NCBI GenBank assembly: GCA_037447655.1 | Contig: JBBHKE010002552.1 | Location: forward strand, 32,501 to 94,500 | Direction: 5' to 3' | Origin: Zygnema cylindricum | Taxonomy: Eukaryota > Streptophyta > Zygnematophyceae > Zygnematales > Zygnemataceae | DNA length: 62,000 bases | Part shown: positions 1 through 11,370 of the stretch, one piece after another | Numbering within the stretch: the first letter of the stretch is position 1 | Layout of the letters: each line of letters starts with the position of its first letter | Program-made: the position numbers and the translations under genes | The notes under the pieces: generated by a model | The model's input: the letters and a program-made list of their open reading frames with translations, nothing else | Database searches by the model: none | Told to the model about the DNA's origin: nothing

Positions 1-446
1 TTTTGATTTCATTATGACGTTAATACTATATGTCTCATATATATATTATTTGTCTCAACTCATAATATTGTCGTTTAACTATAAACTTTTCACATGTAAA
101 TTCATGTAAATGTTCACATAGACGATAATGTTGTCGACAGACGGAGCTATACGAATGGGTTTTTTTCGATGGGATTTATCTTTTTGGTTAAGGGCAATTT
201 GAGCGCGATTCTACTAAATTATTATTTGTACCTTTTTACTTATAAAAGTACAATTTTGCACAGTCAGACGTTGTCCGTACTCCACACTATTTAAAACGAA
301 CCTATATTAGAATTTTTTACGCTAATTAAACTTTACCTTAAATAGTATAATGAAAAAATTCGAATCATTTACTCTATTTAACGTGATAGAATCGAAATTT
401 AGGGCGACCGAATTAGCGTTATCTACTCTAATTACGATTCGTTGTG
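1..446 (-). mobile_element. TA-flanked MITE, family N, partial (cut by window start)
   Basis: This is the reverse complement of the complete copy at 702-1317, with most bases matching along its whole length. The preserved end at 446 reads CGATTCGTTGTG and is followed by the target dinucleotide TA at 447-448. About 170 bp of the other end lie outside the window. It has no coding potential. The family resembles TA-targeting (Tc1/mariner or Stowaway-like) miniature elements, but no transposase is linked to it here. Confidence 0.75.
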
Positions 447-448
447 TA

Positions 449-680
449 GTGTACGGATATTAAAAACACGACAACGTGGCGTGATGTGACGACATAACAC
501 GCGCCAAAATTAAAAGTGCGATACTGTACGTTTCTGTACCGGTATAGATTAAATGACACATCGTACGTCACGCCAACACTAAAATAAATGTACTGTAGTG
601 TACAGATATTGAGAACATGACAGCGTGGCGTGATATGACGGGATCGCACGCGCAAAAATCAAAAGTACGATATTGAATGC
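449..680. repeat. Two diverged ~82-bp direct repeat units between MITEs
   Basis: Units at 449-530 and 599-680 share the pattern GTGTACRGATATT, a GTGGCGTGATRTGACG core and a final AAAGTRCGATA. Related sequence reappears at about 1332-1490, beyond the next MITE. The MITEs therefore seem to have inserted into a pre-existing repetitive sequence. No gene is seen. Confidence 0.6.
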
Positions 681-701
681 ACACCACGGGCGAGAAAACT
701 A

Positions 702-1317
702 CACCGCGAATCGTAATTAGAGTAAATGACTTTAATTCGGTCGCTCGAAATTTCGCCTCTATGACATCAAATAGAGTAAATGACTCTAATTTTTTCATTA
801 TTCTAATTTAGGTAAGGTTTAATTAGCGTAAAAAATTGTAATATAGGTTTGTTTTAAATAGTGTGGAGTACGGATGACGTTCGACCGTGCAAAACTGTAC
901 TTTTTTAAGTAAAAAGTTACAAATAATGATTTAATAGAATCGTGCTCGCACGTGAAATCGCACTAAACAAAAAATAAATCACATCGAAAAAAAGCCGTTT
1001 GCATAACTCTCTTCCGTCGACAGCATCGTCGTCAGTGTGAACATTAGCTGACATTCAGCGCGACAAATGATACTAATGTCATAATGACGTCAAAACTATA
1101 CAGACTGACATATTTTGTTTGTATACGTAATTTAGTGTTCATAATTTCAGCGCGGATAATTATTGCCGACATAACCCAATATAGAGAACTAAAATAAATT
1201 AGAGTAAACTTCCTCTGTGAAAAAGTTCTATCACATAAATTAGAGTTCATTACTCTAAGTGTTTTTTTTGGCTTTTTTACTCTAATTTTTTTATTACTCT
1301 AATTACGATTCGCGGTG
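702..1317 (+). mobile_element. TA-flanked MITE, family N, complete copy
   Basis: The element is bounded by TA at 700-701 and 1318-1319. Both ends carry the terminal inverted repeat CACCGCGAATCGTAATTAG, which extends to about 24 matching bp. The interior is AT-rich and non-coding. The inverted copy at 1-446 and the element at 29563-30117 belong to the same family (TIR CACCGYGAATCG). The TA duplication plus short TIR fits a Stowaway/mariner-like non-autonomous element. The assignment is from structure only. Confidence 0.8.
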
Positions 1318-1319
1318 TA

Positions 1320-1820
1320 ACGAACCTTAGCCGGTATTGATAACACGACATTTTGGCGTGTACGGTTATTGATAAAACGACAATTTGGCGTGATGTCCCG
1401 GGTCGCACGCGCAAAATTTTAAAGTACGATACTGTACGTTACTCAACCGGTATTGATATCACGACATTTTGGCGTGACGTCGATTTTGTTTGGCCTTTTA
1501 TCATTCCACTACAACCACGCGAAATACAACAAATAGAATTGTACCACAAGTCTCTTTTCATTGCATCAAAATGGAACATGACAAAGCCAATCAAATCTCA
1601 AATCACTCAACGGCTCACGATCTTACACAAAAACAATCGTCGATCAATTATCGTTGTCACTAGAGACGCCAATCCTAACTCAAAACCCTCAACGGCTCAA
1701 GATCTTACATAGAAAAAATCGACGGTCAATTCTCGTTGTCACCAGAGACAAAGGCGACTACAATGCTTTTACCTTTTAGAAAAAGGGCAAAGCAAAAAGA
1801 GGCAAAATTATAATAACAAC
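1320..1820. other. Gene-free stretch
   Basis: The first ~170 bp repeat the CGACATTTTGGCGTG motif several times and relate to the units at 449-680. A duplicated ~25-bp phrase (AACGGCTCACGATCTTACA-like) occurs near 1609 and 1691. The 119-codon open frame at 1353-1712 runs through these repeats and shows no recognisable domain. I do not call a gene. Confidence 0.5.
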
Positions 1821-2012
1821 AGGGAATTGCTAATCGCAATGACAATTTTTGTTGCGCGTAGCTTGCCAAATTTGTACATTTTTAAGTACTGATTAGTACA
1901 GCTTAAGTACCGTTGAGTTTAGATTTGACTGTCAATCCGTAGAGCAGTTATGAATTACGAAATATTGTAATAGTTGGTTAAAAAAGTGTCGCGCTTACGA
2001 ACGTCGAACCGA
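1821..2012 (+). mobile_element. Single arm of long-inverted-repeat element X
   Basis: The stretch beginning GGGAATTGCTAATCGC matches, base for base over most of its length, the left arm of the inverted-repeat element at 28308 and the reverse complement of that element's right arm. No second arm is found nearby, so this is a truncated copy. It ends about 70 bp upstream of the lectin pseudogene start codon. Confidence 0.7.
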
Positions 2013-2080
2013 ACTTTGTTAGTAGCATCACCCGTGGTTCATTAGTTTTGTTTGTATTTTTCTCGTTCCTTGAAGGAACC

Positions 2081-2648
2081 ATGGCGAATTTGATTGAGTC
2101 TCTTCTCTTCTCTTTCATTTTGGCCAATGGCTGTTTGACTTTACACTTGTGGAGTTTACATGGCACAGGTAAGTAATATTTAATTATTTTAAGTCAAAAA
2201 GAACCTTATCCTATTTAATGTTGAACTTTAACCGTGAGGGTTGACAGATCTAATGCCAAACATTACCATTCTGCGATAAAAAAATCCCTTTTCTTCACAA
2301 ATACATATCAACATCTCTTTACATTTTTTCTACCGGTAGTTTTCTACTTCTGACAGCCATATTTTTGATTTCTAATTATTTTTCTCTATTTTTTTTTGTC
2401 TTCCGCATTGACTCCTCTTTCTACTCCGACTTCCTTCAGCTTTGCGTCCTTTGTCAAAAGAAATCTCTATGTACAAAGAGAAGACGTAATAAATACACCC
2501 TGGACCCGCTTAACCGCCCAAAAGCGAAAATCAAAGGGTCAGGCTTACCTACCAAAGCTAATCCAACTACACCAAACCTCCGACAAAACTTGCTAGGCAG
2601 CTTGTTGTTCTGAGACAACTGCTGGTACCGAAGACGATGAGGATGCAA
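2081..2648 (+). pseudogene. L-type lectin pseudogene, exons 1-2
   Basis: Exon 1 (2081-2168, 88 bp) encodes a 29-residue signal peptide closely matching that of the lectin gene at 32206, and is followed by a perfect GTAAGT donor. Exon 2 aligns to the start of the lectin domain. Two lesions kill the copy. The acceptor AG and the next bases present in the real gene (about 32531-32534) are deleted at about 2406, and a CAG codon has become TAG at 2594-2596. Homology fades soon after the stop, and the rest of the lectin domain is absent. The intron position and phase match the intact gene, so this is a DNA-level duplicate and not a retrocopy. Confidence 0.88.
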
Positions 2649-2790
2649 CAGTAGTCATTTTAGAATTAAAACAAGCAGGAAGCTTTTACAGAGAGTCAGT
2701 TTGAAACAACAACTTCAGCACAATATAAAACACAATTTAGGGACACAATAGCCCTATATATCTATTATGATGTATATAACAAGAGAAATG

Positions 2791-3875
2791 TGTTTAAAAG
2801 TATTTTCTAGTTTCTTAACTTAGTTGTCACCCTAAGTCTACACACCTTTTGGAGTCACTGAGACTTAGACAGCCATGGTTGCCTTTAGGCAGCTTAAGAG
2901 ACAAACTGAGGAAGAAGGTAGGGTTGACTCTGAAAAAATGATATGTGACTTGACCAAGGTTTGATCCTGGTCCTACGTAGTCACCGTTAGTGAAACACTC
3001 GTTCGCTTTATCCGCCCAGTTGTAGAAGAATCGTTACATACATGGGGTGTAATAAATTCTTAATCCTGGTCCAAAATAGTCACCGTCAGTGAAACACACG
3101 TTCGCTTTATCCGCCCAGTCATAGAAGAATCGTTACATACATGGGGTGTGATAAATTCTTAAACAGTAACACGGCGGCGAAATCATTGGTTACATACATG
3201 GGGTGTGATAAATTTTTAAACAGTAACACGACGACGAAATCATTTAACTGAACCAATGGACAAAGTGGCGCATGTAAATCACGATTTGCACGAATGCAAA
3301 TCTAGCCACTCAAAATACCTCGATCCGACGGTTGCTGCTACAGGCGCCAACCTGGAATGAACTTTTGGGGGCTTTCAAAGACGACGTCACGACATGCCAC
3401 GTGGCATTATATGTTTAGACATCGGAGAAGACGGGAGGAGGAACCATGGCTCTCGAGTTGACAGGCGTTGTTTGGAAAGCCATGTCGTACAATGGTCGTA
3501 CAAGAAGTATATCAGCCATTCTACCTTTATATATTGAACAGTCCACTTATTGGTCCAAGGTTTAGTAGTTGGTAGCTGTGAGTACGAAGTTTAGGGACTT
3601 AGTTATTTTTGAGGCGCCTCTCTCCAAGTGACCTTTTGTATAAATAGGCCATCTTTTGCCACACATTATTGACTGCTCAAGGGAGAAAATTTAGAGATTC
3701 TTTTTGCGTTTGACATAAGGGAGTCAGGCCCTCACAAGGGTGAGGTTGGTCAGAATACTTGTTTGACCGGGTGGATTGTATTTAGTTTGGAAGTCAAAAG
3801 GAAAATATTAACCTAGTGGCTTTGTATAAGTTACACACTTTGTGGGCCGAATGGAGGCCACAAAGATACAGAACA
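2791..3875 (+). mobile_element. Decayed solo LTR, family B
   Basis: It starts TGTTTAAAAGTATTTTCTAG, like the minus-strand reading of element B's LTRs. It carries a TATA box (TTTGTATAAATAGG, near 3635) and ends near ATGGAGGCCACAAAGATACA, matching the LTR terminus that holds the gag ATG in element B. A ~98-bp internal duplication (2966-3063 and 3064-3161, with a partial third) is present. No clean 5-bp target duplication is visible, so both ends are approximate. Confidence 0.7.
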
Positions 3876-3880
3876 ACAGA

Positions 3881-3937
3881 ACACACGATATTCACAAAAT
3901 TGTGTTCACACACGATATTCACAAAATTGTGTTCACA
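3881..3937. repeat. Short tandem duplication (27-bp unit)
   Basis: CACGATATTCACAAAATTGT occurs twice in tandem with its flanks, just downstream of the solo LTR. It is a local duplication without coding content. The next ~950 bp are AT-rich and I see no gene in them. Confidence 0.7.
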
Positions 3938-4923
3938 GTTATGTAAGATATTCACAAATTACGTTATCAAAATCTTCATACACAATTTTAGATGCAAGAG
4001 TGCTTTTAACTCCAAATTTTCCTAAGTCCTACTCCTATACTTTGAAGCTATTCTGCTCAACATATGAAGGCATACAAACCGTACGACTAAAAATTTGCCA
4101 CAACTAATACACAGAGTATTCCTGAATATACAAGCTATGTCATATTTAAACCATACTACGCAAATTAACTAATTAACTAAAAGACAAACGTATGTTTTAC
4201 AAATATATACACCAACATCAGATTCAAATTGTAACGTAGAATTATCATAAATCTAGTCATGCTTTGTCACTATTTATTGACATCCTACCATAAATACCAT
4301 ATATGTTCCTTTTGATGGTTTTTTTTATGAAAGCTTAGTGTGAATGCCGCAATCTTCATCACATTATGATCAGTGGAGTAACTTGCATTGCACTAAAGCT
4401 TTTCCTTGGGCACGTTTGTTGAGTTTTTATGCAACAGTACAGTGCAGTATAGAGTGCTTTGCAAAGTCAACCATGGATTAAAGAAAAGATACCAACGGAT
4501 GCGCCACATAATGGCTTTTGCGGTGGGATTCTTTTTGCATTTTTTGTGTAGGGTTTTCCATGGAAAATATAGTTTCAATTGCCAGTCATTAGTCTGTTAA
4601 ATGAAGATATAAAATCACGAAGCAACTTTTAGAAATAGTGTATTTTTTTACATTAGAACATAGAATTTTGCGAAACCCTTTATTGCTGCCGAAATATTGA
4701 AATGTGATTGGGAATGGCTACAGAAAGGACCAAAGCTACATAAATCTGATTTTATAAAAACCTAAATAGTGTTGTTCCGATTGTGTTTTTTTTTCAAACT
4801 TAAGCGCTCACATTGCATTTTATTTTACGTTTAGTACCGGTGAGCACTAAATTTTGTTTAGTACAGCGGTGACACTTTTGTTCTCTGATTATGACATCTG
4901 TAATTTCTTTTGTATGTATGCAG

Positions 4924-5017
4924 GGTTGCTAAACTCCTTTTGGAGAAAGAAACTCTGGATGGCGAGGAACTCCAGACACTTTTGCTCGAGGTGAAAAGTG
5001 AAGTGTATCTGGTTTGA
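4924..5017 (+). pseudogene. FtsH-like protease, last exon (orphan fragment)
   Basis: After a good polypyrimidine/CAG acceptor (4921-4923) the frame reads VAKLLLEKETLDGEEL, then about 14 residues and a TGA. This is the hallmark end of FtsH AAA+ metalloproteases: the helix carrying LLExETLxGEE that closes the peptidase domain. In plants such proteins are membrane-anchored ATP-dependent proteases of chloroplasts and mitochondria. No AAA or HEXXH exon is recognisable in the 1 kb upstream, and a decayed solo LTR occupies 2.8-3.9 kb. The exon is therefore either the tail of a gene broken by insertion or a captured fragment. The family call is from the motif alone. Confidence 0.55.
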
Positions 5018-6920
5018 TTAGCGTTATTTTACCAATCGAGACCCTTATTCATGTACATACAGTCATAGCTAGGCTACAATAACGGTTTAGCAAGTAAACA
5101 GTGTCAGCTCCTCTTCTAGGAATAGAATGTATTCCGATTAAAATGCTGGTGATATCTGAGAAGTGCCTCTGTCATCCCAAAAAAAGTTTTTAGTTAATTT
5201 ATTTTACGCCACGTAACAATTAAATGTCCGCTCCAACGGAGTTTACAGTTTTCAAAAAGTTTATCTTGAGTAAGGATGCACATTACTTATATGTTTATAT
5301 ATTTATCTAATCAAATATGTGGAAGTGATAATTTGTGAATTGAGTTATGCCAATGTGTGTTTGAATATCAATCAATTTTTGAAAACTGTCAAAAGAAGTT
5401 ACGAGGTGATGGATCCTATGCTGTTGCTCCGTTGTGTAACGAATTTCATCTTCCTTGGCGACGGCCATAATCCCCTCTGTTGGCAATTTTGGAAAATAGA
5501 GTATGAAAGACATGGTTGAATTTTGGACGTTATGGAGCAATTAACAATATGTGTTTGAGATTGTTATGGTCCTACTGCCACTTTCAGGGAACAAATGTGA
5601 TTATGACTTTGCCGAATGTTCTTGCCTAAATTTCTCCATGGCCAAATGAGAATAGAGCGCTTTAAAAATCTACCTTCACGAAGCCAAATTAATTTGGCAA
5701 TCTGATTTCGTTTTTTGCTAGGCTCAATTAATTGTGTACAAGGTTTTTGAGACAAGCTTAACAGTTTTGCTAATGACGAAAATAGTACTTTTCTGATAAT
5801 GAGTATGTTGTCCTTCGTTCGTGGCTCTGAAATTATACGACGTTGTTAAAAGAAAGAGGTTACAGCAAGTTTAAATGTAGCTCACTGAGCTCTACACTCA
5901 TTTTACAGGTAGTAAGCATAGGCATACAATCACTACAGTAGTTTGACAAACCTTGTGAAACAAAACTTGCTCTTTTTTACCCTCACAATTACTTCTATAA
6001 TACTTTTGTTTCGCTAATTCAAAGTTGAAATTTTAGTGACAATAATGACTTGAAAGAAAGATAAATCAGTAAAATTGTTAATGTTGTCTTTGAACACGTA
6101 GGCCATTTAATGCTGTCTTTGAACACGTAGGCCATTTAATGTTGTCTTTGAACACGTAGGCCAATGCAACTCAGAACTGCGAAGTTCTTTTGCCCAAACT
6201 CCCTACCAGTAGTCGCAATGTGAAGTACATTGTTGTATTCCACATTGCCATCGTCCTTTTTAAAGCACGACAGTAAACTCGTTATAATACCCATCAAACA
6301 ACCCAGAAAAAGGACACTTAGAACGCAGAAAATCCGCATACCGATTCAGCAACTTCAAAGGCCACAGGAAATTGTTTTACCAAAAATTTTCTTCTTCAAT
6401 TTTTTCAGAAATTGTGGCTGACATTCTTTTGCAATATCTGTATGAAAACAAAAAATATCCCTTAAAAGAGAATTTCCAGTTACTTGGAAATCTTCAAAAA
6501 GAAAATAGAAAAAGGATTCTTAGTAATTGAAAATTTTACACGCTAAACCTTATAATCCCGTAGCACAAATTTATGTGGCACATTTGGCCCACCCATTAAT
6601 TTGAATGCTTCATTGTTCCTATAACTCATCGATCCCGCAAGAAAAATGTGCATCATCTCCGATCAACCAATAAAAATATTGTGGAAAGCGTTTCAGCGAA
6701 AAAAATGTTGCGAGTGTCCATTATAAGATCATTGTTGATTAATTAAGGCACAGCGCACGGCTTGATCCGCCAGATGTCAGACGCCTATTGGCGGATTGCC
6801 CGATCATGGCTGCTAAATTTCCCTGCTCTCGTTGTGCTGAGGATTGACATTTTGTTCCACTGGTCTTTATTCCTGCGACCAATGAACAGCTAGCGAAAAA
6901 TTAAACTCCATCCTCATTTT
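5018..6920. other. AT-rich stretch without recognisable gene
   Basis: This could be the 3' flank of the FtsH-like exon. Short open frames on both strands have no recognisable domains, and none is supported by splice-signal logic. The only structured feature is the 29-bp triplicate at 6079-6163. Confidence 0.5.
6079..6163. repeat. 29-bp tandem repeat, three units
   Basis: The unit TAATGTTGTCTTTGAACACG plus TAGGCCATT is repeated at 6079, 6108 and 6137, almost without change. This is a minisatellite with no coding content. Confidence 0.9.
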
Positions 6921-6929
6921 TCCATTCAG

Positions 6930-6982
6930 CTGATCTGAGCGAGGAAGACCGCCTATCGCTAGAAGAGTTGGTGAAGTATTAA
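6930..6982 (+). CDS. Possible terminal exon, unknown gene
   Basis: A pyrimidine-rich acceptor (TTTTTCCATTCAG) precedes a frame reading DLSEEDRLSLEELVKY and a TAA. The acidic, amphipathic composition looks coding, but no matching upstream exon was identified and the family is unknown. It may belong to the same broken gene as the FtsH-like exon. This is speculative. Confidence 0.2.
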
Positions 6983-6999
6983 CGTTAACACTAATTTAA

Positions 7000-8028
7000 A
7001 ATGAACTACTGAAAGTTATGTTTTACCACGCCGCTTATGATAGAGCACTTAACTAAGTAATGCTATCCGCATTAGTTTATGATTTCGATCAGTAGACACT
7101 CACTTAAAACAGAGTGAATATCTCTAATGGCGATGGGCAGTATAGCAAACTTACACATACATCGTGTCGACTTTTCTTGGCAGTCAATGTAAGCTGGGAA
7201 ATCATAACCCACCAAAAAATAATCCCCCCGACCATAGCCGCTGTTTCCTTCAAGCGAGTCTAGGGGAGGGTTCTAATCATATGCACCGAATGTGCCTTTC
7301 CGAATGTAATCTTTAGCCTCTTCGAAACGTGGATTTGGTGTAAATTGCGAAATAAGACTAGGGTTGGTAAGTATATGCATATCAAAAAGGATGCAGATAT
7401 ACAGATTAAATATTTCCAAAACAATCGCACACATTTTGTGAGGAACGATCTGTCAAATAGAAAATTATCCAGTAAGCTTAATTCATTTAGAAATCGCAAA
7501 GCTAATTTGTTGGTATTACGCTTGGGAAGGATGAAGTTCCAAACGAAGCATACCAATCCTAAGTGTAACAGTTGAGTGCAAGGTTTGTTTGCCTTTTCTT
7601 CCTCGCTGATAACTCCCAATTCAAATAACATTTGGCCATCGTTTGTGAGGTAAAGACAAGGTGGGTTTTTTTCTTAAATTTGTTTCTGTTTACATTATCA
7701 CACTTTCGTGCCTATAATTTTTCTTGGCACAAAGTGATCTGCAGATAGTTCTATTTAGTTATATAGTGATGCTGATGTTCAAAAGAATAAGTGATGCCTG
7801 TCTCACCTTTCCTTCCTCCCTTTCCTTGCGAAGGCGTGCATTATCTCCTATTTCATCTCCAAACAAGAAAAAGTTTTCCTGGCCAATTTCCTCCCCGATT
7901 TATACGTTTGCTCCGTCGAGGGTACCAATAATAAGGCAGCCATTCAAGGCAAATTTCAATGTTACTTGTCCCACTTGCCTCCATACCGGATGTATTGATG
8001 AGCTGTGAGTGCTCACTCGTAGTAATGG
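7000..8028. other. Gene-free stretch
   Basis: Open frames of 60-120 codons overlap on opposite strands, have no recognisable domains and look like chance frames in AT-rich DNA. No TE boundary was recognised. Confidence 0.4.
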
Positions 8029-8768
8029 CCAACTCAGCCATAGTCAAATTGTAGTTGGAGATAAATATCACCTTTAATACAACTTAAGAAGGGACAAGTC
8101 AGAGACTGGAAAAGATAAGGATTTATCCAAGCTGGATCAGGAGAGTAAATTCCACGGGCATGTTCTTTTTATAGCAATGCTTTGGCTTGATGCACAGAAT
8201 CCTTTGATTCCTGTTATACTCACAACGGAGCTTCCTATAAAGATATTGCGGTGTACAAGAAAATGACAAGCCAACATGTTTATTGAATCTTGCCATCAAT
8301 TTCTGATTCGTCAGAATATTTGAGGTAAACAAGTAACAAAAAATGAAAGAGAACGAGAAGATTGCTTCATGCGTTTTTGAAGAATCTTGGCTTTGCTGCC
8401 AACTCAGCCACAGTCACATTGTAGTTGGAGATAAATATCACCTTTAATACAACTTAAGAAGGGACAAGTCAGAGACTGGAAAAGATAAGGATTTATCCAA
8501 GCTGGATCAGGAGAATAAATTCCACGGGCATGTTCTTTTTATAGCAATGCTTTGGCTTGATGCACAGAATCCTTTGATTCCTGTTATACTCACAACGGAG
8601 CTTCCTATAAAGATATTGCGGTGTACAAGAAAATGACAAGCCAACATGTTTATTGAATCTTGCCATCAATTTCTGATTCGTCAGAATATTTGAGGTAAAC
8701 AAGTAACAAAAAATGAAAGAGAACGAGAAGATTGCTTCATGCGTTTTTGAAGAATCTTGGCTTTGCTG
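8029..8768. repeat. 370-bp perfect-period tandem duplication
   Basis: Unit 1 (8029-8398) and unit 2 (8399-8768) are near-identical, with only a few substitutions seen (for example ATAGTCAAA versus ACAGTCACA). The junction phrase GAATCTTGGCTTTGCTG ends both units. A 69-codon minus-strand frame is duplicated with it and has no recognisable function. The high identity implies a recent event. Confidence 0.93.
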
Positions 8769-8829
8769 TTGATGAGATGAGACAGACCTTTAGCAGATTT
8801 CCTATATCTGGGTCGTTATTTACGACACG

Positions 8830-10230
8830 TCTTACATTAGCACATTATTGTCTTAATATTAGCACATTATTGGTTCATGGAATTAGTATTGGTACATTTT
8901 GTATAATATGCATTTTTCCAGTTCTTAGTTTGTGTAATTAGTGTTAGTAAAGGTACTAAATAATTAGTATTAATACTCATAAAAAATATACATTGCCAAT
9001 AACTGTCGTAATACTAATTAAACATTACTAATAACTGTATAATACACTAACTATACTAACCTATAACTATATGAATCCTAATTATAACTACTAATAAGTG
9101 TACCAATACTGATTTTACAAACTTATAACTGTACTTATATTGATTATTCAGCTCATATTGATTATACAGAGTGATAGCTGTACTATTGTACTACTACTAA
9201 TTATAAAATCAGCATTAGTTTTGTTTTTAGTACGTATAATCCGTATTAGTACGGTAAGTATTAGTACGGTTAGTATTAGTACAGCTATTAGTACGTATAA
9301 TCAGTATTAGTAAAGTTATGAGTCTATATTATTATTATTGGCACGGTTATTATTCTGTAACATTAGTAGAGTTAGTTTGTATAATAAGTATTATTACAGT
9401 TTTTAGTATGTATTATTCTTGTTTTACATTTAGTAGTTTGTATAATCACTATTGGTTCAGCTAGTTATAATTAGTTTTGGTGTATAATTAGTATTACTGC
9501 AGTTAGTAGTTTGTATGTTTGTACAATCAGTATTAGTACAGTTACTAGTTTGTATAATTAGTATTAACACAATCATTAGTCTATATAATTAGTGTTAGTA
9601 AAATTAGCATTAAATTACTATTGGTACGGTTATTATTGTGTAACATTAGTACAAGTAGAGTTAGTTTGTATAATTAGTATTATTACAGTTTTTAGTATGT
9701 ATTAGTATTGTTTTACTGTTAGTAGTTTGTATAATCAGTATTGGTTCACCTAGTTGTTTGTATATTTAGTTTTAGTGTGTCATTAGTACTACTGCACTTA
9801 GTAGTTTATATAGTAGTTTGTATAATTAGTATTAACACAGTTATTAGTCTATATAGTTATGTTAGTACAGTTCTAAATACCGTTCAATTAGCATTAACAC
9901 AATTATTAGTGTGTATAATTAGTGTTAGTACGGTTATGTCCATATAATTAGTGTTAGTGCAATTAATAGCACTGTATAATTAGTATTAGAACAATTTTTA
10001 GTATTGTATAATTAGTATTAGGACAGTTTTTAGTAATGTATAATTAGTATCAGAACAATGATTATATAATCAATTTTTTTACAGATATTTGTCTGTATAA
10101 TTAATACTAACTCAATTTTTGGTTTGTATAATTAGTATTTGTACCGTTGTTAAGTTGTATAATTAATAATAGTACAGTTTTTAGTATGTATAAATAGTGT
10201 TAGCACAGTTTTTAATTTGTATAATCAGTA
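8830..10230. repeat. AT-rich degenerate tandem repeat (TATAATTAGTATTAGTACAG-type)
   Basis: About 1.4 kb is made of variants of TATAATTAGTATTAGTACAG followed by TTNTTAGT. Units are roughly 25-35 bp and highly diverged, with longer higher-order phrases: the TTGTATAATCAGTATTGGTTC-type phrase recurs near 9438 and 9728. The strand is strongly skewed, with GTA/TTAG on the plus strand. Open frames inside it are by-products of the repeat. Confidence 0.85.
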
Positions 10231-10535
10231 TTAGAACAGTAATGCCGGGGAAATAGCTAGTCTGGACTATATTTAAACCTTTTTAGAATCACAGTTGACA
10301 TATGTATCCTTGTCATTTGATTCCAAGGCCATCTTAGTTTAGAAAAGATAAATATTTTCTTCTTTATGGACGTACTAATTTCGTAAATCTTCGCAATTTA
10401 TTTTTTGAAAAGTAATATTGCCAAAATCAAACTAAATCATCATCTCAAAAGGGTTATAGGGGGACAACCAATAAGAAGCGTGAAGCCAGACTGGTGTAAA
10501 GAGTAATTAGACAATGTTGAATAGAAAACCACATC
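10231..10535. other. Gene-free stretch
   Basis: I see no gene or repeat here. Confidence 0.4.
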
Positions 10536-10574
10536 ATATATATATAATATATATATACACATATATAGATATAT

Positions 10575-10634
<60 letters not shown>
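10536..10634. repeat. TA dinucleotide microsatellite
   Basis: An imperfect (TA)n tract becomes perfect from about 10582 to 10632. It creates spurious Ile/Tyr-rich open frames on both strands. Confidence 0.97.
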
Positions 10635-10637
<3 letters not shown>

Positions 10638-10739
10638 TGCAAATGGAAATGCAATGTGACAAGATACGTGCTTTCCTAAATTGTGCATCTAAAGATGTTC
10701 ACGCAATATACATTTTTTATTTTAAATACACATGTTAAA

Positions 10740-11250
10740 AATGAACATAATTTGTAGCAGTCAATGACACAGTTTTGTCTTTCGACATTTCTTTCCGTGA
10801 TTCCCCCTATTTATAATAACAATTATAAGAATAGATGTTAGCTTACTTAATTTTTTATAAACTATTTAGATGTTTTTTTCTTTTTCTTCACAATTTTGTC
10901 GAATTCAAATTTTATTCACCTTTTTTCTCTTTTTTTGAGTCTACATATTTATGCTTGAAAATAAACACAAAAAGATCTCGAGTGAGCTATTACATACATA
11001 ACTTGGACAAGTGTTATGGTCTTTAGGGGGGCGTTTAAACATAGATGTTAATTGTACTTGTATGGTTTACTACTAGTAGGTCCCCACAGGGCCAAACAGT
11101 TTGAAACGGTATGAAACTCTGTCCTTTTTTTGTGTGCCATTTTTATTTTCTCTTCTTACCACATCTAATAAGTGAAACAAAAACCACATCGCTTCCCTTC
11201 ATCTCCATAAATTCCTTCCATAGGGCAGAGGCCTCCAAAACTTTCCGGGA
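10740..11250. other. Gene-free stretch
   Basis: AT-rich with T-runs. No coding or mobile-element signature was recognised. Confidence 0.4.
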
Positions 11251-11370
11251 GGGAAGGGAGAGAGAGAGGAAAAATGGAGAAGGGAAGAAATAAGGAGAGG
11301 AAAAAGACAAGATGGAGAGGAAGAAAGAAAGGAAAAGAGAGAGGAAAAAAGCAAAGGGAAAGGAAAACCA
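11250..11370. repeat. Purine-rich low-complexity tract
   Basis: GGGAGAGAGAGAGGAAAA-type sequence makes up about 120 bp of nearly pure purine. A second, shorter tract (GAGAGAGGGAGAG) lies at 11599-11650. Lys/Glu- and Ser/Phe-rich open frames over them are artefacts. Confidence 0.9.

Noticed and set aside
8123-8702. Duplicated 69-codon ORF as a possible gene pair
   Set aside because: The duplication is explained by the 370-bp tandem repeat, and the frame has no recognisable feature.
8030-8766. CRISPR-like or phage-type array
   Set aside because: There are only two long direct units with no spacers, and the window is eukaryotic.
10440-10738. Ile/Tyr-rich small proteins
   Set aside because: They are translations of the TA microsatellite.
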